In this document: positions 45,386-56,505 of the stretch, piece after piece
Position numbering within the stretch: position 1 is the first letter of the stretch
How the letters are laid out: the number at the start of each line of letters is the position of its first letter
DNA from: Atherix ibis
Lineage: Eukaryota > Arthropoda > Insecta > Diptera > Athericidae
NCBI GenBank assembly: GCA_958298945.1
Contig: OY282610.1
Span: 67,143,088 to 67,207,087, forward strand
Reading direction: 5' to 3'
Length of the DNA stretch: 64,000 bases
Made by a program: the position numbers and the translations under genes
Notes under the pieces: model-generated
Databases searched by the model: none
What the model saw: only the letters and a program-made list of their open reading frames with translations
What the model was told of the DNA's origin: nothing

Positions 45386-45599
45386 TACTAGTCACTGGGG
45401 GGGATGCGGAAGCATTCATATCCTAATTCAAGAGAGAATTTTTTTCTTCGGCAAATGCGGTCTTTTGTCTGGATTTCATTACTCAACTGGTCCTATAATG
45501 CCGTATAATACTGTCCTGGTATTATTTTTCCATTTTCAAAATTTTGAAAACTTACCTGAAAAAATTGGTCCGAGAGATAGGATTTTAGGCTGTGGAAAT

Positions 45600-45870
45600 A
45601 ATCAGAGGGCAAGACTCGCTGCAGCTTCCAAAGTAATCCAGTATGCCATACACGGTCGAAAGCGTGCGAAATGACAAGAAATACGGCTGGGTAGTATATA
45701 TTTCTTTCGCTCTAGCGAGCATTCTATATAATCGACTACACGATGACACTGCTGGATAGTGGAATGCTCAGCTCTAAATCCAAACTGATGCTGAGCAATC
45801 ACAACTTCGGTTTCAGAAATGGTATAAAGGCGTTTTAGGAGTAATTTTTCTAGGATTTTTCCCTAAAAAT
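45600..45870 (-). mobile_element. Jockey-like non-LTR reverse transcriptase fragment
   Basis: On the minus strand the frame at 45602-45802 reads IAQHQFGFRAEHSTIQQCHR, then VVDYIECSLERKKYI. A change of frame then gives F-R-P-C-M-A-Y in place of the A-F-D-R-V-W-H block. This is the fingers/palm start of a jockey-like RT, homologous to 3480-3620 on the plus strand. The catalytic box is not present. Confidence 0.75.
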
Positions 45871-45932
45871 GGGAAGGAGGCTTCTATGAGGTAGGAAGGT
45901 TTTTGTGTTTGTTGGGTTTTGGGATCATTTTG

Positions 45933-45968
45933 ATTCTGGAATACTTCCAAAGGGAAGTATTCCAGAAT
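45933..45968. repeat. Perfect 16-bp hairpin
   Basis: ATTCTGGAATACTTCC and its exact complement flank AAAG. It is next to the minus-strand RT fragment and could be a very short foldback or stem of a lost element. Confidence 0.75.
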
Positions 45969-46559
45969 CGGTGCATTCAGTAAATCGTTCGTTCTTGTTT
46001 CAGTTCTCGTTGTAGTTGGTTCAGTTTTTTCTTCTCACTCCTGGGCGCTGGCTCGACGTTTCTCGCTTATCAAGCTACGGATATGAATTTTGTGGTACAT
46101 TGTTGCCTTGTTCTCGTAAGGTTGGTTTGTTATGATTGATTTCTGTATGTAAACAGTTAAATCGCTTACGGTATTGTCTATTCCTTATTTGTTCTTAAGG
46201 CTGCATTGTAAATAAATCTGTTGGTCAAAGTTCTATCTAAAAATGACCTAAACCTTCTTTCCCATTTATGAGTCTAGCAGGTAAGGAGAACTGGAGAATG
46301 CTCAAAGTTGATATTAAGCATATAAGTGTAAATGGAATTACGAGGTGTGGTAATAAAATCGCCCAGGATATCAGGAAGTTTTCTAGGACTGGTCAGCCAA
46401 TATGTGGGCGTGGAAGGAGTTAGGACTTCAAAAATGGTATAGGAGAAGACTTCCTGGAGAATATTTCCTTGGCGATTCGAAACACGGCAATGCCATTTAG
46501 AGTGTTTGGTCTTATATTATCCTTCCGCGATGAAAGATTTTCACAAATGATTTAAAAAA
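45969..46559. other. Unassigned, possibly the upstream part of the R1-like element
   Basis: Composition is more balanced than average (46000-46300). No clear motif; frames are short. It leads into the R1-like coding tail on the plus strand. Confidence 0.3.
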
Positions 46560-47000
46560 GGACTCGAATTCTATTGCAGTTAAGTTGGCGTGTACTGGTC
46601 CTGAACAGAATGTATGAAATTTGGCAACGTCGATGGGATAAGAGTGTGAATGGCAGATGGACGCACATGTTCATTTCGGATGTATGGGTTTGAATTTGAT
46701 CTGTACCTTGGGTATTTACTCACGCGACATGGCAGTATGAATTGGTTCCTGCACAGGTGTGGTGTAGCTGCGGAGGCTAGATGCCCTTGTGGGGCGGCGG
46801 AGGAGAGTGCCAAGCACCTTCTCATTGAATGTGGCCTATACGGGGATTTGAGTGACTTAGGTGCATGTGGAATCGTGGTGAATGATGAGGGTGTGGATGT
46901 GAGTGGTGTATTGGGTGTGAGAGAAAAGTATGACTGCCTTAACAGATTTGACGTGGCACTATCTGAGAGGAGAGCAAGAATGGTGCGTGACTGAGTGTGT
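46560..47000 (+). mobile_element. R1-like non-LTR retrotransposon, C-terminal coding fragment
   Basis: Near 46606 one frame reads RMYEIWQRRWDKSVNGRWTH, a block typical of the end of R1-type ORF2 (W-Q-x-x-W-x-x-S-x-x-G-R-W-T). One frameshift later, the frame at 46650-46994 reads DLYLGYLLTRHGSMNWFLHR, then CPCGAAEESAKHLLIEC, a C-x-C-x8-H-x4-C motif of the kind found at the C-terminus of R1/I-type elements. The frame ends in a stop at 46992. GC content is clearly higher than the neighbours. It is a 5'-truncated element with at least one frameshift. Confidence 0.75.
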
Positions 47001-47490
47001 GAATGGCACACAGGGTGGCTACAACCGGGTGAAAGACCAAGGTCGATTCAAGTTGTACTTTCGAGTCTTGGCGAACCCGCGTACCTGAGCTGGCTTAGCG
47101 GTGTCTAGGAATCATAGTCCATTGAGCGGAGTACAAACCGAAGTACTCTTAAAACAAAAATTGGTACCACGGGAATCGTGGTGGCCCATGGTGTTAAAAC
47201 ACACTGCACCCGATTTAGGCGATTCGCCATTTGGTAGCAACGTGGTGGCTGTGGTTAATATCCATGTCGCGGTATTATCTCCAGATCGCAGGTGGGAGAT
47301 AACTGGCAGTAACGTGCAATTATCTCGGGCACTGTCACTGCTTATGACAGTAGAGCTTTAGATAGTCCTCGCCACCATCACGTGGATTAGTCAGCTTGTA
47401 ACTGATTACTAACTGTTAACTGCCAGTAATGGTGGTGCGTTGATTGAGCGTAACCCAATTCCTATAGTCCTAAGCGACTCGTGGTTTTAG
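47001..47490 (+). mobile_element. Probable 3' untranslated region of the R1-like element
   Basis: GC-rich DNA continues directly after the stop. Its distal part (47130-47480) is the complement of the duplicated units at 24553-25250. A plus frame at 47101-47361 has no motif and is not called a gene. Confidence 0.5.
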
Positions 47491-48424
47491 GTTTTGACAA
47501 CTAGGTCACTTAAATAATACATTAGAACTGCAGTTAAGTTTTTTAATTGGTAGATATTAAACGGATGCAACGTTAAAGGTAAAGGATTTACATTGAAGGG
47601 TAATAACTATTGACTATAGGCATTTCGTGGCAGTTTGGGAATAGAAAACATCCTATTATTTAAAGAGTACCTAATAATTAATACATTAATTAATATTATT
47701 AGCAAAATATGCTTGTTATCATTTTGTAGTTGTAGATATCTGTAAAGATCTTTTAAGGTTTTTTCATATTACTAAAATTTTGATATTGAAATTGTTCTTC
47801 AGATTCAGAATCTAAGTTAAATGATTAATAATGTATAAACAATAAAAATTCAACCATAAAATAATATTGAAAATATACCAATTTGATTATGTATAATGGG
47901 CAGCTTGTGCTGTTAAACATGATTCACTGAATATGTGCTCATTTCTTAAATTGATAATTTTTCGTTATTCTCCTATTTGGCTAGTGGAATTATTCACTTC
48001 GATGTTCACTTTTCCGTAAAAGTTCAAAACGAAAATCTTAAAAGTTTTATTTTAGTTTGGTGAACGAACAACAGCAATTTCCGCCAATCGAATGGAAATG
48101 GTTACTCGTTATTAGACCAGAAAAATATTTGACCGTATTACGAATACGAGATGAGCCAGCTTGATTGGTTTTTATAAATTTTTTTAATTTTTTTAAAAAG
48201 AAAATTTATAATTGCAAAAATGATTGATTATCTTGGGCAATAGTGAAAATGAAAAGGAATTTATGTACTACAAAAGAGAGAAGAAAAATTAAAATTGCAT
48301 TTGGATCATAAGAAATTAAAATGCGTCTTCTTTGCTGGATTCTATTTCTTTTATTTGAACAATTTTGTGGTACGATTATCTACAATTTCATATATTTTTT
48401 GAGTGGGTAGTAGCGGATAGTTAG
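47491..48424. other. AT-rich non-coding DNA
   Basis: No gene or element was recognised. Confidence 0.45.
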
Positions 48425-48625
48425 TTATTTACCAAAAGGGTTATAACGATGACTTAGACGGGAATGAAATGTTTTATAATCGGTTATGCACAAAATAAAT
48501 ATTAAGATCACGGTGGATAACACTATTACGCACATGTTATGAGGAATTGACGATTTTATGTACGGTTCTAGATTGTAGGATTCGTACGTCCAGATTGACT
48601 TCAATACTGTATTGTAAAGGAGCAA
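48425..48625 (-). mobile_element. Jockey-like non-LTR C-terminal fragment
   Basis: The minus frame reads LLYNTVLKSIWTYESYNLEP near its start, matching the L-Y-x-x-x-L-K-P-x-W-x-Y-G block after the RT domain, and ends KTFHSRLSHRYNPFGK, the same tail as near 4130-4180 and 16890-16960. The centre is unrecognisable or deleted. It stops at repeat-free DNA on both sides. Confidence 0.6.
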
Positions 48626-50421
48626 TTGAATGCCGATTGTTAGCTTTAATCTTATATCTTAAGCTTAAGGTTATACTATGCGTCTAATGGAGGATGTAAA
48701 CGTCAAATGTCCACGCGTCTGGCAGTTTTAGATATACTCTAGCACTCACGCACATTTTTTGCGCGTCTGGCAGTGTCAGATATACGCGAGCACTCACGCA
48801 CATTGCCCGTGTGAATGGGATTGTGCAGGTTCGCCGCAAAGAGAGTTTGGATCTTAGATTATAGAAGAACTGGATAGACCTCAACACAAAAATTGTGCCA
48901 CAATTTTATTGGCAATACATTCATAGAACGCACATACATGCAAAATAATAGAAACGGCGTAAATCATTGGGGGCCAATTTTAAACTTCAGTATGCGATTG
49001 AAGCGGTTCGTTTAAAAGCATTTTTGTGATGTGATGTCATTTATGCGTAAACAAATAGAAATCTTTAATATTGGGGGCTTTATTGTTTGATGGAATTAGT
49101 TTTGGAAATTTGCAATTAAACACAGGTAATATATCTATTTGAAAATATTATTTATTTATTTATTATATTTTCGTTTTATTTATTAAAACAGAATTACAAA
49201 GTTGAAGAGCATATATAAAAATATAAATTGCAAGTTATCTGATTATATCAAAACAATTATGAGCACAAATAATAATCCATTCAAAAAATGTAAAATGAAT
49301 TAAATGAAATAAAACCACAACGCCACTTAGTAAATATTAATTTTAATGTTAAAACAAGCATAAGTAGATACAAAAAGCTTCATATTTATTTTTAACAGTG
49401 TGTATTTGTTAACTGAAATGGTAGTTAAATAATTAATACCTAATATTCTAAAAAAAAATTGAAAACAATATTATTTAGTAAATGCATTATAATATGGTGT
49501 AATAGAGCAAGCGAAAGCACATATGCAAACAAATTTATATAAATATAAAGCCTACCGAATATACTTTATTTATTTTAACACAATGAAAATAGTAATGGAA
49601 AACAGACTGAAAAATTTGTTCGCTTAAATTTTATTCACACACTTTACGTACACCGGCACTGAACTATTTTCTGGTAAACATTGAACTGTCAACATCACAT
49701 TTGTTTACATTTATTGAATGCCGAATTCTTCACTTTTGACCACTTTTTAGACAAAATAAATCACTAAAAGCCAATTAGGCACATCATAAATTGAATTTTT
49801 TTTATTTCTTTTAGTAAAAATGAAGATATCAACTTACCGAAAGTAAGAAATTTCCGGTTTCCTCATTTCGTTAAATTTCTAGCAACCCTTTATAAAACAA
49901 TTAATTTTCTGAAATAAAAACTTCCTATTAAATGTCATCAACAATAAAACTATTTATGTAAATAATTACTTCAAAAAAAAAAACCACACTTTCACTTGCA
50001 CTCTCCGATAAATGCCAAAATAATAACTTTAAAAACATCAAAAGTATGAAAGTTTTTCGGTATGCTACCGGTTTCATGGAGAATGGCATGCTTTTAAACT
50101 GGCCGAAAGTCTACAAAATTGAGTCGCTTGATATTAAATTGATATTTACGAAATAAATAATAATCCTAAAATATAATTCCATTTCATATCAAAAGATTGT
50201 ACAAAAAATAAAAATTGCCTGTCTTTGTTTTTATTTTGTATTTTCCTTTGGAATAAGTGAATTAAAATGGATATAAATTATTCTTTTGGAATTCAATAAT
50301 ATCCTTATACGAAAACTAGATGTCAGTGGGTGTCATGTCTATATAAAAAATCTACCAAAAATATGTAATAATTGCCATTTCTTGCCGCTTCTGAAATAAC
50401 TGTGCCACAAAATTATGTATA

Positions 50422-51571
50422 CGAGGTCTGTTCAAAAAGTATTGCGAATTTTTAATTTCCGCGGGTTACGTATATTCGATTTTCGATTTTTTTATGGCGT
50501 TTTATTGGTACTCATGTCTCTTACGTATGCCGACAAGTTCGGCCATTTTGAATGTTCTGTTAATTTTTGACAGCTGCTTTGCTTGCACGTGTTTTGGATC
50601 AAAGAATCTGTATCAAATTTTGTGTGAAAAAGAAAATTAATTGCGCGGACACATTCCGTATATTGACTGTGGCATATGATGAAGCTACCTTGGACCGACG
50701 TAACGTTTATCGGTGGTACAAAATGTTCTCAGAGGGCCGAGAAGATGTGAACGACGAAAAGCGTGCCGGACGAAACCATTGATGAAGTGAAAAAAATAGT
50801 ATTGATCAATCGTCGAATCACCGTTAGAGAAGTTGCTGGGGACTTAAACATATCGATTGGCTGGTGCCATTCGATTTTTACCAATGATTTGGGCGTGAGT
50901 CGGGTCGCCATTGCACTCTGTGCGCGATGACCCAAATTTGCTGCAGAGGTCGTCACGGCAGAGGTCGTCGTGCGGCAGCTTCCATTGGGAACCAAAGCTC
51001 AATCATCCCAATGGAAGCTGCCGCACGAGCCAAGACCGAAAAAGCGTGCCAAGTTCGGTCGAATGTGAAGGTTTTGCTTACAGTTTTCTTCGATTGCAGG
51101 GGCGTGGTGCATCATAAGTTCTTGCCACAGAGAAGAACCGTCAAGAAGGAATATTAGTTGCAAGTCATGCGCAAGTAGCGCGAAGCAATCCGCGAGAAAC
51201 GCCAGGATTTGTGGAAGAACAAAAATTGGCTTTTGCCATTTTTGGCCAAAAACAACACACTAATAATGGCGCAGCCACCGTATTCCCCAGATCTGGTCCC
51301 CTGTCACTTTATCTTGTTCCCGAAACTGAAGAACCCCATGAAAGGACGACGCTACGCTACGATTGAGGAGATAAAGAAGGCATCGAAGGAGGAGCTGAAC
51401 AAGATCACAAAAAATAATTTTTTGAAGTGCTTAGAGGATTGGAAAAAACGTTGGCACAAATGTATAATATCTGGTGGAGATTACTTTGAAAGCGACAAAA
51501 TAGATATTCATGAATAAATAAATAATTTTTGAAAAAACACAAAATTCGCGATACTTTTTGAACAGACCTCG
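50422..51571 (+). mobile_element. Mariner nested in T8 copy 2, all catalytic positions lost
   Basis: The 1150-bp element has ends CGAGGTCTGTTCAAAAAGTA and the complement of the same with one mismatch over 28 bp, flanked by TA at 50420-50421 and 51572-51573. Plus frames: 50567-50782 (QRICIKFCVKKKI helix-turn-helix region, YRWYKMFSEGRED), a middle part reading QVRSNVKVLLTVFFDCRGVV, and 51209-51517 (PPYSPDLVPCHFILFPKLK, KCLEDWKKRWHKCIISGGDY). The region of the first aspartate is replaced by a rearrangement containing a palindrome. The HDN block with the second aspartate is deleted between WLL and PFLAKNN. The third aspartate (normally APCDF) is H. Confidence 0.92.
50969..51027. repeat. Perfect 22-bp palindrome inside the mariner
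   Basis: The arms 50969-50990 and 51006-51027 are exact complements (core GTGCGGCAGCTTCCATTGGG) around a 15-bp loop. The right arm is the normal coding segment (S-Q-W-K-L-P-H-E). The left arm is an inverted copy of it standing where the first catalytic aspartate should be encoded. Confidence 0.9.
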
Positions 51572-51632
51572 TACATATACGGAAATCTAACTTGCGGGCC
51601 AATCCAGATATTCTTTAATCTAAGGTTTAGAT

Positions 51633-52789
51633 ATTCGACGATCAGTCTAATCATAATACACACATAGTCGCTTGAATGGAAGAATAATTAATTACGACAC
51701 ACGCGCAATTTAGGCGAGTTTGATCGCGTAATGGCTTGTGCATTTTTTTATTAGTGAATTCTCTAATTGGTCGCTGCTGTTCTTATTTTATTTACTTTGT
51801 ATTATGAATGTCGTTTTCACATTTATTTATTCATTTTATTTTAACATTTTATGACTGTCACTGTCATTTTATAAAACTTATTTATTTATAAATTGATATG
51901 CGAACGGTTTTTAGCTATGCACTACACTGCATTACTTTTTTTTTTTAAATTTTCATCAAATAATCTTCACTTATGCATATTTAAAAATAACTTTATAATT
52001 ATTAAACAATAAATATTAAAATAATGAATTAAATAAAATTTATCATAAATAAAATAAATACAAATGAAAAGTGTCAAATGTCAAAATAAATGATGTACAA
52101 ATGATGAGTTCGTAACGAGGAGCATGAACGACATTATATATAATATATTGTATGCCTGATCAAGCTGAATGACATAATGTATAATTACGTCGAATTTCCC
52201 CTTCTACATGGTTGGTATGAGAGATAATTTGCGCGATTACGCGCAAACATCGTGCAATCGCACGATCAGTGTAATATACCGGCGAACTTTTCGTAGAGTT
52301 AAACGATTGATAAGCGAACTATTGGGAAAAGAAAATCGTCTATTAAACGGACGGTGTTACCTAAATTTCGTTCTTTTTAGTTTTGTATGTTAAGCATTAC
52401 GAATTGTAGATAACGTATCTTGTCTTCTGGTCGAATAATTCTAAGATAATTCTCATGAAAGAAGATGAATTTTGGTAGTAGCTACTTTTATGGTAGCAGA
52501 AAACGATATAGAAAAGTCTAAAATAACCACTTCTACGGTTATAAGAGGCAATGATATGATGAACTTGGTTATATCAACCTAGCCCAAACTCTTGATTATG
52601 ATTATACCTTTTGAAAATATCGATTATTTAAATTTAAATTTGCCATATTATATTATAGATCGATTAAACGCAGAAGATACACGCCCATTGCATATTAGAA
52701 CAACTTATTTTCCATGGTAATTTTTCGAAAAAAAATTGAGCTGATTTCTTGCTCGGTGGATATGCGAAAATGACGCTTTAAGAACCCAC
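51633..52789. other. Non-coding
   Basis: AT-rich without gene signal. The segment 52205-52300 is less AT-rich and holds a short inverted repeat (ATCGTGC..GCACGAT near 52248-52265). Confidence 0.4.
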
Positions 52790-53255
52790 AAGCTATTGCA
52801 GAGAAATCATTATAAATGGGGCTCTAAGAACCCACAAGTAACTGTAGAGGGGTTATTGTATCTGCGAAAAGTAACTGTGTGGTATGCATTTTATATTTCT
52901 TTGAACATGAGTAAGGTGATACCGTCACTATCAATTCTGAGCGTTATAGCTACATGATAGCAGACTTCTTTTGATCTGAACTAAAAGATTTCAATCTGGA
53001 CCATATGTGGTTTTAACAAGATGGTGCTGCCACACAACACGACAAATATTAGTTTTATTTTGCAAAAAGTTCCCAGGAGGCACGATTCAGAAATTTGGTG
53101 ATGTCAATTGGACTTCCTCTTACAGAGTTACTTAAAAAAAAACGGTTAGACACAGATAATCCTCAAACTTTATAGCATGTAAAAACTCACAGTCTGTCAA
53201 GACTCACAGTCCCGCATTATGTGAAAAATCCATCGTAAATTATATTAAAAAGATC
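52790..53255 (+). mobile_element. DD41D-type mariner transposase fragment
   Basis: Piecewise plus translation gives KNPQVTVEG, KVTVWYAFY, GDTVTINSERYSYMIADFF, stop, SELKDFNLDHMWF, stop, QDGAATQH, and later KKRLDTDNPQTL. This is the order of blocks of DD41D-type transposases; the second catalytic aspartate is kept (QDGA). About 25 residues including the third aspartate are not legible. A CTAAGAACCCACAAG phrase is duplicated near 52780 and 52832. Confidence 0.7.
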
Positions 53256-54857
53256 GAGTTTTTCAAGGGGTGTTTTGATTATAATTCTTTGAATGATATT
53301 TTATAAATAATAACAAAATTATAGATAATAAAGACGCATAGCCACACCTCCCTCCTGATTGGAATAAAATTCAAAATTTATCGTTGATCAACTTTCTCAA
53401 ATCGGAATTGAAGATTAAGAAATTTAAATAAAAATAAACGATTTATCATGAACTGATTCCACTCATAGTAGAGAATTTTTAATTTTTTTTAAAAAGGCTT
53501 ACAGCTAAACTTCTCAGGATCTCAGTGACGCTGAGTTTTACTCAGCAGGAGGGAATCGGATGCGATCAGCTTCATGGTGGTTAGTGAAGATGTTGCTCGA
53601 CCAAAACCAGTTATGATCAAAGGGATTTTTGTTAGGAGCCCTTCATCGCTAGAGGTGGTCAGTAAGTTGATAAGAGAAAATTATTATAAAAAGTCAATGG
53701 GATCGGTTTTTTTTTTATTAAGACGTTGTTCGAGCACAAATCAGTATATCACGAAATTTGGTTAATGAACCTCTTAACTATTTGTAGATCATCAATTTTT
53801 GTTCGTATTATATTTTCTCTACCTACCGGATTGTACTTTCCCCATCCCCACTTGTTCACCTATTCCGTGTCCCCACAAATTTACATATTACGAAATGCAG
53901 GTTTACTCCTCTACCTGTGAATGTGAATTAAATTAAATTGACTGTGATAATTACTGCATAACTAAATTGTTGGCTAGATCTAATCAGGCCGAAGAGACCA
54001 AGATGAAAGTTACGCAAGAACTCCGTGCATGATAAATTAACAAAATAGGAAATCTGAATGCATCAATGTATGTTATAGAAATTATAAAGGAAACTGCAAT
54101 GGGCAAGTGGATGGACTCTGACATGGAAAGAAATTTGCTATCTACTTTTCGGTAATTATCTTTCAATGTAACTATGATACAATAGCAAAAATGCAGATCG
54201 GACTAGAATAAGGAAGAATATAATCGAAACTCATAAAGGTAATCGTTGAAAAATTACGTAATTCCCGCTGAAATGTGAATGACCAGTGCATTCGAAGATG
54301 TGCATGCAAGTGTATAATTCGATGTAATTAGTTAGCTACCCTAGAAATGCATCGACGAGAGTCTATACTTAAATTAAAAAGCACAGGTGATATCACGTTA
54401 TGGTCTGTGAACGATCTCTACTGCTGCACAAAATAATTTTCGTTTATGAACAATAGAAAAATAAAAATATCATTTTTTGTGCTGTTAAAAAATGAAATCA
54501 ATTTTTTCCTTTTTTTTTGCTGTAAGTTCAGTTCTGTTCCAAATCATAAATGAAGTTTTAAAAAATATATGAAAACAAAATTATCTATAAATAAAAATCA
54601 ATCGAATAATAAAACGGTTGAACGGAGGACTTAAAGAGAAAAAAGTTTCTACTTTCTATCCCAAATAATTATAAAAATCTGTATTGAATCGAGTGATAAG
54701 AGGCGGAAAAAAGCAAGTAAAAGTTAAATAAATTTGATTATTTTTTTAATTTGTTGTTATGAAACCATAAAATATGATTTTGAAGTGTTCGGTTTTCAAA
54801 TATCCAAAAAACCGACATTTTTTTATTGAAATCGATAAATCAATGATAAGTCGTTAA
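53256..54857. other. AT-rich non-coding DNA
   Basis: No gene or element was recognised. A short palindrome CTGAGTTTTACTCAG occurs near 53530. Confidence 0.45.
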
Positions 54858-55330
54858 CTTTTTAAAGATTTTTCCATGCAAATGTTGCAAAGTGATCCAT
54901 GCGAAAGATTCGATTTTGTGCAACTTTTTCGATCATATCGGCTGGTATGTCGCTAATAACACGTGTAATGTTGTCTAGAGGCGTCAAATCGCACGATCTA
55001 GACGGCCAACTCACCGGTCCGCAACGTGAGATAAATTGCTCACCGATCTCTGAATATGTCAATTTTTTAAGTGCTGTGTGGTATGTAGCACCGTCTTGTT
55101 GAAATTACATATCGACCAGATGCAGTTCTTGCATTTTGGCCAAAAAAAAGTTCGGTATTATCGAGCGATTGCGGTCGTCATTGACGGTAATGTTGTGGCC
55201 AGCGTCATCTTGAAAGAAATACCACCGGCCCCCATAAACCGCACCAAAAAACACGATATTCGCGAATGCTGGGTTTCCGAACATATTATTTTCTGGAAAT
55301 ACTCACACATCAAATTATTATTTTAAAAAA
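54858..55330 (-). mobile_element. DD41D-type mariner transposase fragment, second lineage
   Basis: The minus strand reads GGRWYFFQDDAGHNITVNDD, NFFLAKMQELHLVDM, stop, FQQDGATYHTA, then GEQFISRCGPVSWPSRSCDL, TPLD, and after a deletion SDIPADMIEKVAQNRIFRMD. The second and third catalytic aspartates are present (QQDGA and TPLD). Spacing is 39 residues here because of a small deletion; family members with S-R-x-G-P-V-x-W-P-P-R have 41. One in-frame stop replaces the tryptophan before FQQD. No ends were found. Confidence 0.75.
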
Positions 55331-55477
55331 ATGTATTCCGCACGAAATGACAGCAGCTAAAAAAATTCGAGTTCGGAGAAGATTCGTTAGTGGATCGGCT
55401 TGGTGATGTTTGGTTATGGACTTGGTCTAGTCTGTTTACTTATGCATGGGAAATGCTATTAAATGGCATTTTGTAAG
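55331..55477. other. Spacer
   Basis: Short non-coding stretch between two transposon fragments. Confidence 0.3.
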
Positions 55478-55479
55478 TA

Positions 55480-56505
55480 CGAGGGTCGTTCAATAAGTCC
55501 TGAGAAAAAGATGGAAAAAAACTGTTTTTTTAAAAAAAAAATTTTTATTTTTCAACAATATCCTTTTAGCTCTTTACACTTTTCCAACCGTTTTTCCAAA
55601 ATTTTTATCCCGTCCAAAAAATAGGATTTCGGAAGTTCTGAGCAATGACGTCCTCGTCGTCCGCCAAGCCATTTCTTCAGATTGGGGAAAAGAAAATAGT
55701 CAGTCGGGGCCAAATCTGGTGAATAAGCGGGATGCTGCAACAATTCCATTCTCAATTCCACAATTTTGGCCATGGAAACAGCGCAGGTGTGCACACGCGC
55801 ATTGTCCTGATGCAAGAGGATTTTTTTCTTCTTCAAATGGGGGCGTTTCTCTTTGATTTCCTCGCTCAACCGTTGCAATAACGACGCGTAATACGCTCCT
55901 GTTATTTTTTTTCCTTTTTCCAAGTAGTCGATAAAAATGATGCCCTGCGAATCCCAAAAGACCGTGGCCATCACCTTGCCGGCCGATGGCACAGTTTTTG
56001 CCTTCTTCGGAGCCCGTTCACCCTTGAAAATCCACTGTGATGACTGTCTCTTCATTTCTGGAGTGTAGTAGTGTATCCAGGTTTCGTCCACAGTGGCATA
56101 TCGACGAAGGAATTCGGCAGGATTGCGATGAAAGAGTGCCAATATAGCCTCAGAGTCCACTACACGATTGCGCTTATTCTCCTCTGAGAGCAAACGCGGC
56201 ACCCATCTTGCCGAAATTTTTTTCACAGACAATTTTTCATGCAAAATTGAAGCGACTGTACCTTGTGATATGCTCGTGGCCTCAACTAATTCGCGCACTT
56301 TAATTCGCCGATCGTTCAAAATCAGATCGTGGATTTTGTCGATGATTTCAGGAGTAGACACCTCAATTGGGCGTCCTGAACGATATTCATCTTTTGTGGA
56401 TGAACGGCCACGTTTAAATTCATTCACCCAATTTTAAACCGTCGCAAACACAGGTGCAGATCCACGAATAGCTTCATTGACAGAGAGACTTTCGGTTAAT
56501 ATATA
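55480..56505 (-). mobile_element. Mariner with long transposase frame, N-terminus truncated
   Basis: The left end CGAGGGTCGTTCAATAAGTC follows TA at 55478-55479; the matching right end is absent. The minus frame 55552-56427 is open for 291 codons. It contains a second helix-turn-helix region (KVRELVEATSISQGTVASIL), WVPRLLSEENKRNRV, the first aspartate in TVDETWIHYY, FWDSQGIIFIDYLEKGK, the second in LLHQDNARVHT and the third in SPDLAPTDYFLFPNLKKW, with exactly 34 residues between the last two (DD34D). Directly upstream the frame continues through one TAA (in T-V-stop-N-W-V-N-E-F, where families have Y) for 19 more residues, then ends near an AT repeat at 56500. The first roughly 30-40 residues are therefore gone. 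Likely irritans-like; the youngest transposase in the window. Confidence 0.92.

Larger units (their letters stand above)
48853..51624. mobile_element. Family T8 DNA transposon, copy 2 (carrying a mariner)
   Basis: It starts CTTAGATTATAGAAGAACTG at 48853 and ends TTCTTTAATCTAAG at 51624. The flanks GTTTGGAT (48845-48852) and GTTTAGAT (51625-51632) agree at 7 of 8 positions, the clearest 8-bp duplication of the family. Without the mariner at 50422-51571 and its extra TA the element is about 1620 bp. Internal blocks match copy 1 and copy 3 (AAACGGCGTAAATCATTGGG, TGTCATTTATGCGTAAACAA, AACTAGATGTCAGTGGGTGT). No transposase frame of its own. Confidence 0.85.

Noticed and set aside
46580..47011. 143-codon minus frame
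   Set aside because: It is antisense to the R1-like coding tail, whose W-block and Cys/His motif on the plus strand are recognisable.
55700..56437. Additional frames of 85-89 codons on both strands
   Set aside because: They are shadows of the 291-codon mariner transposase frame.
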